Numbered from the stretch's first letter, positions 37,054 to 50,325 are shown. The stretch is 64,000 nt of DNA from Sabellastarte sp. h YS-2021 (GCA_964017235.1 OZ024940.1:1364001-1428000); one strand, 5' to 3'. A program made the numbers and translations. Notes: generated by a model from the letters alone, not told the origin.

Positions 37054-38052
37054 CAATATATATGACCAACTTCTGATTTAAAATACGCTCTCAGGGGTAC
37101 TTGGTAAATTGTTGCCATCACAAGATAGCATACCTTTATAACCCTGATTTAACAGTCATAGCTATCCTATTTTTGTTAGTGCCACCCACCCAATGTCCTG
37201 CCCAAACTTCAGCATTATAGATTAACTTTAGACCGATTTATGATGTCAAATATGCTCTGGGGGGACTTGGGCTGAGTGGTTCCATCACAAGGTAGCATGC
37301 CTTTATTACCCAGACGTAACGTCCATAGCTATCCTATTTTTGTTAGTGACACCCACCCAATGTCCTGCCCAAAATTCAGCATTATAGATTAACTTTAGAC
37401 CGATTTATGATGTCAAATATGCTGTGGGGGGACTTGGGCTGAGTGGTTCCATCACAAGGTAGCATGCCTTTATTACCCAGATGTAACGTCAATAGCTATC
37501 CTATTTTTGTTAGTGACACCCACCCAATGTCCTGTCAAAAATTCAGCATTATGGATGAAATTCTGACCAATTTCTAATGTAAAATACGCTCTCAGGGGTG
37601 CTTCGCTTAATTGGTGCCATTGTAATTTTGCATGTCTTTATTACCCAGATATAATGCTTATAACTATTCTATTTTTTGTACATTCCATTCACCCAATGTC
37701 CTGCCGAAAATTCAGCATTATAGATGAAATTCTGACCAATTTCTGATGTAAAATACGTTCTCAGGGATACTTGGCTTAATTGGTGTCATCATAATTTTGC
37801 ATGCCTTTATTACCCAGATGTAACGCTTATAACTATACTATCTTTTGTACATTCCACCCACCCAATGTCCTGCCGAAAATTCAGCATTATAGATGAACTT
37901 TTGACTAGCTTGTGATGTTAAATAATCTCTTTCCGGTACTTGGGTTAAGTGGTGCCATCACAACGTAGCATACCTTTATTTCCCAGATGTAACGCCCATA
38001 GCTATCCTGTTTTTATTAGTGCCACCCACCAAATTTCCAGCCCATAATTCAG
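37054..38052. repeat. HOR unit 34: 6-mer A-C-D'-E-F-G (999 bp)
   Basis: Copy of unit 24 at +9636 bp with the gtgcttcgc and atcctgttttt tags. Confidence 0.93.
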
Positions 38053-39051
38053 CAATATATATGACCAACTTCTGATTTAAAATACGCTCTCAGGGGTACT
38101 TGGTAAATTGTTGCCATCACAAGATAGCATACCTTTATAACCCTGATTTAACAGTCATAGCTATCCTATTTTTGTTAGTGCCACCCACCCAATGTCCTGC
38201 CCAAACTTCAGCATTATAGATTAACTTTAGACCGATTTATGATGTCAAATATGCTCTGGGGGGACTTGGGCTGAGTGGTTCCATCACAAGGTAGCATGCC
38301 TTTATTACCCAGACGTAACGTCCATAGCTATCCTATTTTTGTTAGTGACACCCACCCAATGTCCTGCCCAAAATTCAGCATTATAGATTAACTTTAGACC
38401 GATTTATGATGTCAAATATGCTGTGGGGGGACTTGGGCTGAGTGGTTCCATCACAAGGTAGCATGCCTTTATTACCCAGATGTAACGTCAATAGCTATCC
38501 TATTTTTGTTAGTGACACCCACCCAATGTCCTGTCAAAAATTCAGCATTATGGATGAAATTCTGACCAATTTCTAATGTAAAATACGCTCTCAGGGGTGC
38601 TTCGCTTAATTGGTGCCATTGTAATTTTGCATGTCTTTATTACCCAGATATAATGCTTATAACTATTCTATTTTTTGTACATTCCATTCACCCAATGTCC
38701 TGCCGAAAATTCAGCATTATAGATGAAATTCTGACCAATTTCTGATGTAAAATACGTTCTCAGGGATACTTGGCTTAATTGGTGTCATCATAATTTTGCA
38801 TGCCTTTATTACCCAGATGTAACGCTTATAACTATACTATCTTTTGTACATTCCACCCACCCAATGTCCTGCCGAAAATTCAGCATTATAGATGAACTTT
38901 TGACTAGCTTGTGATGTTAAATAATCTCTTTCCGGTACTTGGGTTAAGTGGTGCCATCACAACGTAGCATACCTTTATTTCCCAGATGTAACGCCCATAG
39001 CTATCCTGTTTTTATTAGTGCCACCCACCAAATTTCCAGCCCATAATTCAG
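38053..39051. repeat. HOR unit 35: 6-mer A-C-D'-E-F-G (999 bp)
   Basis: Copy of unit 25 at +9636 bp, again in tandem with its neighbour. Confidence 0.93.
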
Positions 39052-40206
39052 CAATATATATGACCAACTTCTGATTTAAAATACGCTCTCAGGGGTACTT
39101 GGTAAATTGTTGCAAGATAGCATACCTTTATAACCCTGATGTAACAGTCATAGCTATCCTATTTTTGTTAGTGACACCCACCCAATGTCCTGCCCAAAAT
39201 TCAGCATTATAGATTAACTTTAGACCAACTTGTGATGTCAAAAATGCTCCAGGGGGACATGGGCAGAGTGGTTCCATCACAAGGTAGCATGCCTTTATTT
39301 CCCAGATGTAACGCCCTTAACTATAATATTTTTGTTGGTGACATCCACCCAATGTCCTGCCCAAACTTCAGCATTATAGATTAACTTTAGACCGATTTAT
39401 GATGTCAAATATGCTCTGGGGGGACTTGGGCTGAGTGGTTCCATCACAAGGTAGCATGCCTTTATTACCCAGACGTAACATCCATAGCTATCCTACTTTT
39501 GCTAGTGACACCCACCCAATGCCCTGCCCAAAATTCAGCATTATAGATTAACTTTAGACCGATTTATGATGTCAAATATGCTCTGGGGGGACTTGGGCTG
39601 AGTGGTTCCATCACAAGGTAGCATGCCTTTATTACCCAGACGTAACATCCATAGCTATCCTACTTTTGTTAGTGACACCCACCCAATGCCCTGCCCAAAA
39701 TTCAGCATTATAGATTAACTTTAGACCGATTTATGATGTCAAATATGCTCTGGGGGGACTTGGGCTGAGTGGTTCCATCACAAGGTAGCATGCCTTTATT
39801 ACCCAGACGTAACATCCATAGCTATCCTACTTTTGTTAGTGACACCCACCCAATGCCCTGCCCAAAATTCAGCATTATAGATTAACTTTAGACCGATTTA
39901 TGATGTCAAATATGCTCTGGGGGGACTTGGACTGAGTGGTTCCATCACAAGGTAGCATGCCTTTATTACCCAGACGTAACATCCATAGCTATCCTACTTT
40001 TGTTAGTGACACCCACCCAATGCCCTGCCCAAAATTCAGCATTATAGATTAACTTTAGACCGATTTATGATGTCAAATATGCTCTGGGGGGACTTGGGCT
40101 GAGTGGTTCCATCACAAGGTAGCATGCCTTTGTTACCCAGATGTAACGTCAATAGCTATCCTATTTTTATTAGTGCCACCCACCAAATTTCCAGCTCATA
40201 ATTCAG
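39052..40206. repeat. HOR unit 36: Ad-B-C-C-C-C-X (1155 bp)
   Basis: Monomers: Ad 39052, B 39205, C 39372, C 39539, C 39706, C 39873, X 40040. Copy of unit 26 at +9636 bp, sharing ttttgctagtg and actataat. It also opens a 5637 bp super-repeat. Confidence 0.92.
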
Positions 40207-41038
40207 CAATATATATGACCAACTTCTGATTTAAAATACGCTCTCAGGGGTACTTGGTAAATTGTTGCCAGCACAAGATAGCATACCTTTATAACCCTGA
40301 TGTAACAGTCATAGCTATCCTATTTTTGTTAGTGCCACCCACCCAATGTCCTGCCCAAACTTCAGCATTATAGATGAACTTTAGACCAACTTGTGATGTC
40401 AAAAATGCTCCAGGGGGACATGGGCTGAGTGGTGCCATCACAAGGTAGCATGCCTTTATTTCCGAGATATAACCCCCATAACTATCATATTTTTGTTAGT
40501 GACACCCACCCAATGTCCTGTCAAAAATTCAGCATTATGGATGAAATTCTGACCAATTTCTAATGTAAAATATGCTCTCAGGGGTGCTTTGCTTAATTGG
40601 TGCCATCGTAATTTTGCATGTCTTTATTACCCAGATGTAATGCTTATAACTCTCCTATCTTTTGTACAATCCATCCACCCAATGTCCTGCCGAAAATTCA
40701 GCATTATAGATGAAATTCTGACCATTTTCTGATGTAAAATACGTTCTCAGGGATGCTTGACTTAATTGGTGTCATCATAATTTTGCATGCCTTTATTACC
40801 CAGATGTAACGCTTATAAATATCCTATCTTTTGTACATTCCACCCACCCAATGTCCTGCCGAAAATTCAGCATTATAGATGAACTTTTGACTAGCTTGTG
40901 ATGTTAAATAATCTCTCTCCGGTACTTGGGTTAAGTGGTGCCATCACAACGTAGCATGCCTTTATTTCCCAGATGTAACGCCCATAGCTATCCTATTTTT
41001 ATTAGTGCCACCCACCAAATTTCCAGCCCATAATTCAG
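40207..41038. repeat. HOR unit 37: 5-mer A-B'-E-F-G (832 bp)
   Basis: Haplotype 2 5-mer with ttccgagata in B' and gtgctttgct in E. Both tags recur together at 49494-50325 but not in the positional counterparts at 30571 or 45844. Confidence 0.92.
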
Positions 41039-42036
41039 CAATATATATGACCAACTTCTGATTTAAAATACGCTCTCAGGGGTACTTGGTAAATTGTTGC
41101 CAGCACAAGATAGCATACCTTTATAACCCTGATGTAACAGTCATAGCTATCCTATTTTTATTAGTGCCATCCACCCAATGTCCTGCCCAAACTTCAGCAT
41201 TATAGATGAACTTTAGACCAACTTGTGATGTCAAAAATGCTCCAGGGGGACATGGGCTGAGTGGTTCCATCACAAGGTAGCATGCCTTTATTACCCAGAC
41301 GTAACGTCCATAGCTATCCTATTTTTGTTAGTGACACCCACCCAATGTCCTGCCCAAAATTCAGCATTATAGATTAACTTTAGTCCGATTTATGATGTCA
41401 AATATGCTCTGGGGGTACTTGGGCTGAGTGGTTCCATCACAAGGTAGCATGCCTTTATTACCCAGATGTAACGTCAATAGCTATCCTATTTTTGTTAGTG
41501 CACCCACCCAATGTCCTGTCAAAAATTCAGCATTATGGATGAAATTCTGACCAATTTCTAATGTAAAATACGCTCTCAGGGGTGCTTCGCTTAATTGGTG
41601 CCATCGTAATTTTGCATGTCTTTATTACCCAGATATAATGCTTATAACTATCCTATCTTGTGTACATTCCATCCACCCAATGTCCTGCCGAAAATTCAGC
41701 ATTATAGATGAAATTCTGACCAATTTCTGATGTAAAATACGTTCTCAGGGATGCTTGACTTAATTGGTGTCATCATAATTTTGCATGCCTTTATTACCCA
41801 GATGTAACGCTTATAAATATCCTATCTTTTGTACATTCCACCCACCCAATGTCCTGCCGAAAATTCAGCATTATAGATGAACTTTTGACTAGCTTGTGAT
41901 GTTAAATAATCTCTCTCCGGTACTTGGGTTAAGTGGTGCCATCACAACGTAGCATGCCTTTATTTCCCAGATGTAACGCCCATAGCTATCCTATTTTTAT
42001 TAGTGCCACCCACCAAATTTCCAGCCCATAATTCAG
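41039..42036. repeat. HOR unit 38: 6-mer A-B'/C-C-E-F-G (998 bp)
   Basis: Monomers: A 41039, B'/C 41198, C 41365, E 41531, F 41700, G 41869. Carries aaatgctcc, cagatgtaacg and ttatggatg, the alternative subtype to that at 31403, 33726 and 46676. Confidence 0.92.
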
Positions 42037-43035
42037 CAATATATATGACCAACTTCTGATTTAAAATACGCTCTCAGGGGTACTTGGTAAATTGTTGCCA
42101 TCACAAGATAGCATACCTTTATAACCCTGATTTAACAGTCATAGCTATCCTATTTTTGTTAGTGCCACCCACCCAATGTCCTGCCCAAACTTCAGCATTA
42201 TAGATTAACTTTAGACCGATTTATGATGTCAAATATGCTCTGGGGGGACTTGGGCTGAGTGGTTCCATCACAAGGTAGCATGCCTTTATTACCCAGACGT
42301 AACGTCCATAGCTATCCTACTTTTGTTAGTGACACCCACCCAATGTCCTGCCCAAAATTCAGCATTATAGATTAACTTTAGACCGATTTATGATGTCAAA
42401 TATGCTGTGGGGGGACTTGGGCTGAGTGGTTCCATCACAAGGTAGCATGCCTTTATTACCCAGATGTAACGTCAATAGCTATCCTATTTTTGTTAGTGAC
42501 ACCCACCCAATGTCCTGTCAAAAATTCAGCATTATGGATGAAATTCTGACCAATTTCTAATGTAAAATACGCTCTCAGGGGTGCTTCGCTTAATTGGTGC
42601 CATTGTAATTTTGCATGTCTTTATTACCCAGATATAATGCTTATAACTATTCTATTTTTTGTACATTCCATTCACCCAATGTCCTGCCGAAAATTCAGCA
42701 TTATAGATGAAATTCTGACCAATTTCTGATGTAAAATACGTTCTCAGGGATACTTGGCTTAATTGGTGTCATCATAATTTTGCATGCCTTTATTACCCAG
42801 ATGTAACGCTTATAACTATACTATCTTTTGTACATTCCACCCACCCAATGTCCTGCCGAAAATTCAGCATTATAGATGAACTTTTGACTAGCTTGTGATG
42901 TTAAATAATCTCTTTCCGGTACTTGGGTTAAGTGGTGCCATCACAACGTAGCATACCTTTATTTCCCAGATGTAACGCCCATAGCTATCCTGTTTTTATT
43001 AGTGCGACCCACCAAATTTCCAGCCCATAATTCAG
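42037..43035. repeat. HOR unit 39: 6-mer A-C-D'-E-F-G (999 bp)
   Basis: Monomers: A 42037, C 42196, D' 42363, E 42530, F 42699, G 42868. C reads atcctacttttg in place of atcctatttttg in units 24-25. G has gtgcgaccc, seen only here. Confidence 0.93.
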
Positions 43036-43856
43036 CAATATATATGACCAACTTCTGATTTAAAATACGCTCTCAGGGGTACTTGGTAAATTGTTGCAAG
43101 ATAGCATACCTTTATAACCCTGATGTAACAGTCATAGCTATCCTATTTTTGTTAGTGACACCCACCCAATGTCCTGCCCAAAATTCAGCATTATAGATTA
43201 ACTTTAGACCAACTTGTGATGTCAAAAATGCTCCAGGGGGACATGGGCAGAGTGGTGCCATCACAAGGTAGCATGCCTTTATTTCCCAGATGTAACGCCC
43301 TTAACTACAATATTTTTGTTGGTGACATCCACCCAATGTCCTGCCCAAACTTCAGCATTATAGATTAACTTTAGACCGATTTATGATGTCAAATATGCTC
43401 TGGGGGGACTTGGGCTGAGTGGTTCCATCACAAGGTAGCATGCCTTTATTACCCAGACGTAACATCCATAGCTATCCTACTTTTGTTAGTGACACCCACC
43501 CAATGCCCTGCCCAAAATTCAGCATTATAGATTAACTTTAGACCGATTTATGATGTCAAATATGCTCTGGGGGGACTTGGACTGAGTGGTTCCATCACAA
43601 GGTAGCATGCCTTTATTACCCAGACGTAACATCCATAGCTATCCTACTTTTGTTAGTGACACCCACCCAATGCCCTGCCCAAAATTCAGCATTATAGATT
43701 AACTTTAGACCGATTTATGATGTCAAATATGCTCTGGGGGGACTTGGGCTGAGTGGTTCCATCACAAGGTAGCATGCCTTTGTTACCCAGATGTAACGTC
43801 AATAGCTATCCTATTTTTATTAGTGCCACCCACCAAATTTCCAGCTCATAATTCAG
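43036..43856. repeat. HOR unit 40: Ad-B-C-C-X (821 bp)
   Basis: Monomers: Ad 43036, B 43189, C 43356, C 43523, X 43690. Two C monomers fewer than unit 36. B reads gtggtgccatc and actacaat, a subtype shared with 53329, 56979 and 58305. Confidence 0.92.
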
Positions 43857-44688
43857 CAATATATATGACCAACTTCTGATTTAAAATACGCTCTCAGGGG
43901 TACTTGGTAAATTGTTGCCAGCACAAGATAGCATACCTTTATAACCCTGATGTAACAGTCATAGCTATCCTATTTTTGTTAGTGCCACCCACCCAATGTC
44001 CTGCCCAAACTTCAGCATTATAGATGAACTTTAGACCAACTTGTGATGTCAAAAATGCTCCAGGGGGACATGGGCTGAGTGGTGCCATCACAAGGTAGCA
44101 TGCCTTTATTTCCCAGATATAACCCCCATAACTATCATATTTTTGTTAGTGACACCCACCCAATGTCCTGTCAAAAATTCAGCATTATGGATGAAATTCT
44201 GACCAATTTCTAATGTAAAATATGCTCTCAGGGGTGCTTCGCTTAATTGGTGCCATCGTAATTTTGCATGTCTTTATTACCCAGATGTAATGCTTATAAC
44301 TCTCCTATCTTTTGTACAATCCATCCACCCAATGTCCTGCCGAAAATTCAGCATTATAGATGAAATTCTGACCAATTTCTGATGTAAAATACGTTCTCAG
44401 GGATACTTGGCTTAATTGGTGTCATCATAATTTTGCATGCCTTTATTACCCAGATGTAACGCTTATAACTATACTATCTTTTGTACATTCCACCCACCCA
44501 ATGTCCTGCCGAAAATTCAGCATTATAGATGAACTTTTGACTAGCTTGTGATGTTAAATAATCTCTTTCCGGTACTTGGGTTAAGTGGTGCCATCACAAC
44601 GTAGCATACCTTTATTTCCCAGATGTAACGCCCATAGCTATCCTGTTTTTATTAGTGCCACCCACCAAATTTCCAGCCCATAATTCAG
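43857..44688. repeat. HOR unit 41: 5-mer A-B'-E-F-G, recombinant haplotype (832 bp)
   Basis: Monomers: A 43857, B' 44016, E 44183, F 44352, G 44521. E is haplotype 2 (gccatcgtaat, ctctcctatc, gtacaatcc), but F and G are haplotype 1 (gaccaatttctg, ggatacttggc, actatactatc, ctctttccgg, atcctgttttt). The switch lies between the end of E and about 44376, within the sequence common to both. Confidence 0.9.
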
Positions 44689-45843
44689 CAATATATATGA
44701 CCAACTTCTGATTTAAAATACGCTCTCAGGGGTACTTGGTAAATTGTTGCAAGATAGCATACCTTTATAACCCTGATGTAACAGTCATAGCTATCCTATT
44801 TTTGTTAGTGACACCCACCCAATGTCCTGCCCAAAATTCAGCATTATAGATTAACTTTAGACCAACTTGTGATGTCAAAAATGCTCCAGGGGGACATGGG
44901 CAGAGTGGTTCCATCACAAGGTAGCATGCCTTTATTTCCCAGATGTAACGCCCTTAACTATAATATTTTTGTTGGTGACATCCACCCAATGTCCTGCCCA
45001 AACTTCAGCATTATAGATTAACTTTAGACCGATTTATGATGTCAAATATGCTCTGGGGGGACTTGGGCTGAGTGGTTCCATCACAAGGTAGCATGCCTTT
45101 ATTACCCAGACGTAACATCCATAGCTATCCTACTTTTGCTAGTGACACCCACCCAATGCCCTGCCCAAAATTCAGCATTATAGATTAACTTTAGACCGAT
45201 TTATGATGTCAAATATGCTCTGGGGGGACTTGGGCTGAGTGGTTCCATCACAAGGTAGCATGCCTTTATTACCCAGACGTAACATCCATAGCTATCCTAC
45301 TTTTGTTAGTGACACCCACCCAATGCCCTGCCCAAAATTCAGCATTATAGATTAACTTTAGACCGATTTATGATGTCAAATATGCTCTGGGGGGACTTGG
45401 GCTGAGTGGTTCCATCACAAGGTAGCATGCCTTTATTACCCAGACGTAACATCCATAGCTATCCTACTTTTGTTAGTGACACCCACCCAATGCCCTGCCC
45501 AAAATTCAGCATTATAGATTAACTTTAGACCGATTTATGATGTCAAATATGCTCTGGGGGGACTTGGACTGAGTGGTTCCATCACAAGGTAGCATGCCTT
45601 TATTACCCAGACGTAACATCCATAGCTATCCTACTTTTGTTAGTGACACCCACCCAATGCCCTGCCCAAAATTCAGCATTATAGATTAACTTTAGACCGA
45701 TTTATGATGTCAAATATGCTCTGGGGGGACTTGGGCTGAGTGGTTCCATCACAAGGTAGCATGCCTTTGTTACCCAGATGTAACGTCAATAGCTATCCTA
45801 TTTTTATTAGTGCCACCCACCAAATTTCCAGCTCATAATTCAG
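44689..45843. repeat. HOR unit 42: Ad-B-C-C-C-C-X (1155 bp)
   Basis: Copy of unit 36 at +5637 bp with the same ttttgctagtg, actataat and gtggttccatc tags. Opens the second 5637 bp super-repeat. Confidence 0.92.
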
Positions 45844-46675
45844 CAATATATATGACCAACTTCTGATTTAAAATACGCTCTCAGGGGTACTTGGTAAATT
45901 GTTGCCAGCACAAGATAGCATACCTTTATAACCCTGATGTAACAGTCATAGCTATCCTATTTTTGTTAGTGCCACCCACCCAATGTCCTGCCCAAACTTC
46001 AGCATTATAGATGAACTTTAGACCAACTTGTGATGTCAAAAATGCTCCAGGGGGACATGGGCTGAGTGGTGCCATCACAAGGTAGCATGCCTTTATTTCC
46101 CAGATATAACCCCCATAACTATCATATTTTTGTTAGTGACACCCACCCAATGTCCTGTCAAAAATTCAGCATTATGGATGAAATTCTGACCAATTTCTAA
46201 TGTAAAATATGCTCTCAGGGGTGCTTCGCTTAATTGGTGCCATCGTAATTTTGCATGTCTTTATTACCCAGATGTAATGCTTATAACTCTCCTATCTTTT
46301 GTACAATCCATCCACCCAATGTCCTGCCGAAAATTCAGCATTATAGATGAAATTCTGACCATTTTCTGATGTAAAATACGTTCTCAGGGATGCTTGACTT
46401 AATTGGTGTCATCATAATTTTGCATGCCTTTATTACCCAGATGTAACGCTTATAAATATCCTATCTTTTGTACATTCCACCCACCCAATGTCCTGCCGAA
46501 AATTCAGCATTATAGATGAACTTTTGACTAGCTTGTGATGTTAAATAATCTCTCTCCGGTACTTGGGTTAAGTGGTGCCATCACAACGTAGCATGCCTTT
46601 ATTTCCCAGATGTAACGCCCATAGCTATCCTATTTTTATTAGTGCCACCCACCAAATTTCCAGCCCATAATTCAG
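45844..46675. repeat. HOR unit 43: 5-mer A-B'-E-F-G (832 bp)
   Basis: Haplotype 2 5-mer with ttcccagata and gtgcttcgc, so it matches units 27 and 30 more closely than unit 37, its positional partner in the super-repeat. Confidence 0.92.
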
Positions 46676-47673
46676 CAATATATATGACCAACTTCTGATT
46701 TAAAATACGCTCTCAGGGGTACTTGGTAAATTGTTGCCAGCACAAGATAGCATACCTTTATAACCCTGATGTAACAGTCATAGCTATCCTATTTTTATTA
46801 GTGCCATCCACCCAATGTCCTGCCCAAACTTCAGCATTATAGATGAACTTTAGACCAACTTGTGATGTCAAAAATACTCCAGGGGGACATGGGCTGAGTG
46901 GTTCCATCACAAGGTAGCATGCCTTTATTACCCAGACGTAACGTCCATAGCTATCCTATTTTTGTTAGTGACACCCACCCAATGTCCTGCCCAAAATTCA
47001 GCATTATAGATTAACTTTAGTCCGATTTATGATGTCAAATATGCTCTGGGGGTACTTGGGCTGAGTGGTTCCATCACAAGGTAGCATGCCTTTATTACCC
47101 AGATCTAACGTCAATAGCTATCCTATTTTTGTTAGTGCACCCACCCAATGTCCTGTCAAAAATTCAGCATTATCGATGAAATTCTGACCAATTTCTAATG
47201 TAAAATACGCTCTCAGGGGTGCTTCGCTTAATTGGTGCCATCGTAATTTTGCATGTCTTTATTACCCAGATATAATGCTTATAACTATCCTATCTTGTGT
47301 ACATTCCATCCACCCAATGTCCTGCCGAAAATTCAGCATTATAGATGAAATTCTGACCAATTTCTGATGTAAAATACGTTCTCAGGGATGCTTGACTTAA
47401 TTGGTGTCATCATAATTTTGCATGCCTTTATTACCCAGATGTAACGCTTATAAATATCCTATCTTTTGTACATTCCACCCACCCAATGTCCTGCCGAAAA
47501 TTCAGCATTATAGATGAACTTTTGACTAGCTTGTGATGTTAAATAATCTCTCTCCGGTACTTGGGTTAAGTGGTGCCATCACAACGTAGCATGCCTTTAT
47601 TTCCCAGATGTAACGCCCATAGCTATCCTATTTTTATTAGTGCCACCCACCAAATTTCCAGCCCATAATTCAG
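46676..47673. repeat. HOR unit 44: 6-mer A-B'/C-C-E-F-G (998 bp)
   Basis: Carries aaatactcc, cagatctaacg and ttatcgatg, identical in these tags to units 28 and 31 (12950 bp from unit 31). Confidence 0.92.
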
Positions 47674-48672
47674 CAATATATATGACCAACTTCTGATTTA
47701 AAATACGCTCTCAGGGGTACTTGGTAAATTGTTGCCATCACAAGATAGCATACCTTTATAACCCTGATTTAACAGTCATAGCTATCCTATTTTTGTTAGT
47801 GCCACCCACCCAATGTCCTGCCCAAACTTCAGCATTATAGGTTAACTTTAGACCGATTTATGATGTCAAATATGCTCTGGGGGGACTTGGGCTGAGTGGT
47901 TCCATCACAAGGTAGCATGCCTTTATTACCCAGACGTAACGTCCATAGCTATCCTACTTTTGTTAGTGACACCCACCCAATGTCCTGCCCAAAATTCAGC
48001 ATTATAGATTAACTTTAGACCGATTTATGATGTCAAATATGCTGTGGGGGGACTTGGGCTGAGTGGTTCCATCACAAGGTAGCATGCCTTTATTACCCAG
48101 ATGTAACGTCAATAGCTATCCTATTTTTGTTAGTGACACCCACCCAATGTCCTGTCAAAAATTCAGCATTATGGATGAAATTCTGACCAATTTCTAATGT
48201 AAAATACGCTCTCAGGGGTGCTTCGCTTAATTGGTGCCATTGTAATTTTGCATGTCTTTATTACCCAGATATAATGCTTATAACTATTCTATTTTTTGTA
48301 CATTCCATTCACCCAATGTCCTGCCGAAAATTCAGCATTATAGATGAAATTCTGACCAATTTCTGATGTAAAATACGTTCTCAGGGATACTTGGCTTAAT
48401 TGGTGTCATCATAATTTTGCATGCCTTTATTACCCAGATGTAACGCTTATAACTATACTATCTTTTGTACATTCCACCCACCCAATGTCCTGCCGAAAAT
48501 TCAGCATTATAGATGAACTTTTGACTAGCTTGTGATGTTAAATAATCTCTTTCCGGTACTTGGGTTAAGTGGTGCCATCACAACGTAGCATACCTTTATT
48601 TCCCAGATGTAACGCCCATAGCTATCCTGTTTTTATTAGTGCCACCCACCAAATTTCCAGCCCATAATTCAG
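47674..48672. repeat. HOR unit 45: 6-mer A-C-D'-E-F-G (999 bp)
   Basis: C opens with ataggttaac at 47833, as at 34883 (same 12950 bp offset). E-F-G are intact here, so unit 32's E/F fusion is not shared. Confidence 0.92.
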
Positions 48673-49493
48673 CAATATATATGACCAACTTCTGATTTAA
48701 AATACGCTCTCAGGGGTACTTGGTAAATTGTTGCAAGATAGCATACCTTTATAACCCTGATGTAACAGTCATAGCTATCCTATTTTTGTTAGTGACACCC
48801 ACCCAATGTCCTGCCCAAAATTCAGCATTATAGATTAACTTTAGACCAACTTGTGATGTCAAAAATGCTCCAGGGGGACATGGGCAGAGTGGTGCCATCA
48901 CAAGATAGCATGCCTTTATAACCCTGATGTAACAGTCATAGCTATCCTACTTTTGTTGGTGACACGCACCGAATGCCCTGCCCAAAATTCAGCATTATAG
49001 ATTAACTTTAGACCGATTTATGATGTCAAATATGCTCTGGGGGGACTTGGGCTGAGTGGTTCCATCACAAGGTAGCATGCCTTTATTACCCAGACGTAAC
49101 ATCCATAGCTATCCTACTTTTGTTAGTGACACCCACCCAATGCCCTGCCCAAAATTCAGCATTATAGATTAACTTTAGACCGATTTATGATGTCAAATAT
49201 GCTCTGGGGGGACTTGGACTGAGTGGTTCCATCACAAGGTAGCATGCCTTTATTACCCAGACGTAACATCCATAGCTATCCTACTTTTGTTAGTGACACC
49301 CACCCAATGCCCTGCCCAAAATTCAGCATTATAGATTAACTTTAGACCGATTTATGATGTCAAATATGCTCTGGGGGGACTTGGGCTGAGTGGTTCCATC
49401 ACAAGGTAGCATGCCTTTGTTACCCAGATGTAACGTCAATAGCTATCCTATTTTTATTAGTGCCACCCACCAAATTTCCAGCTCATAATTCAG
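48673..49493. repeat. HOR unit 46: Ad-B(converted)-C-C-X (821 bp)
   Basis: Monomers: Ad 48673, B 48826, C 48993, C 49160, X 49327. Same plan as unit 40, but B contains a stretch of A-type sequence and has gacacgcaccg at its end. Confidence 0.91.
48905..48942. other. A-type conversion tract inside a B monomer
   Basis: Within B the sequence switches to A-specific agatagca, tttataaccctgatgtaac and agtcatagcta, replacing B-specific aggtagca, tttatttcccaga and gcccatagtta or its variant. Monomer length is unchanged. A B-like atgcc remains inside the tract, so it is either patchy or followed by a back mutation. Only one B in the window shows this. Confidence 0.82.
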
Positions 49494-50325
49494 CAATATA
49501 TATGACCAACTTCTGATTTAAAATACGCTCTCAGGGGTACTTGGTAAATTGTTGCCAGCACAAGATAGCATACCTTTATAACCCTGATGTAACAGTCATA
49601 GCTATCCTATTTTTGTTAGTGCCACCCACCCAATGTCCTGCCCAAACTTCAGCATTATAGATGAACTTTAGACCAACTTGTGATGTCAAAAATGCTCCAG
49701 GGGGACATGGGCTGAGTGGTGCCATCACAAGGTAGCATGCCTTTATTTCCGAGATATAACCCCCATAACTATCATATTTTTGTTAGTGACACCCACCCAA
49801 TGTCCTGTCAAAAATTCAGCATTATGGATGAAATTCTGACCAATTTCTAATGTAAAATATGCTCTCAGGGGTGCTTTGCTTAATTGGTGCCATCGTAATT
49901 TTGCATGTCTTTATTACCCAGATGTAATGCTTATAACTCTCCTATCTTTTGTACAATCCATCCACCCAATGTCCTGCCGAAAATTCAGCATTATAGATGA
50001 AATTCTGACCATTTTCTGATGTAAAATACGTTCTCAGGGATGCTTGACTTAATTGGTGTCATCATAATTTTGCATGCCTTTATTACCCAGATGTAACGCT
50101 TATAAATATCCTATCTTTTGTACATTCCACCCACCCAATGTCCTGCCGAAAATTCAGCATTATAGATGAACTTTTGACTAGCTTGTGATGTTAAATAATC
50201 TCTCTCCGGTACTTGGGTTAAGTGGTGCCATCACAACGTAGCATGCCTTTATTTCCCAGATGTAACGCCCATAGCTATCCTATTTTTATTAGTGCCACCC
50301 ACCAAATTTCCAGCCCATAATTCAG
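49494..50325. repeat. HOR unit 47: 5-mer A-B'-E-F-G (832 bp)
   Basis: Shares ttccgagata and gtgctttgct with unit 37 at a 9287 bp offset. Confidence 0.92.

Larger units (their letters stand above)
35554..41038. repeat. Segmental duplication, right copy (5485 bp)
   Basis: Partner of 25918-31402, with every monomer boundary displaced by 9636 bp. The last unit (40207-41038) carries ttccgagata and gctttgct, absent from the left copy, so it has exchanged sequence with the family that includes 49494. Confidence 0.85.
39052..44688. repeat. 5637 bp super-repeat, first copy
   Basis: Six units of 1155-832-998-999-821-832 bp (35 monomers). Every unit boundary recurs 5637 bp downstream. The internal subtypes are not all conserved between the copies: the 832 and 998 bp units of this copy match 49494 and 50326 better than their direct partners. 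Confidence 0.85.
44689..50325. repeat. 5637 bp super-repeat, second copy
   Basis: Repeats the same six unit lengths in the same order. Beyond it the pattern changes to 2004-999-821-832-998-999, so the super-repeat is present in two complete copies only. Confidence 0.85.
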
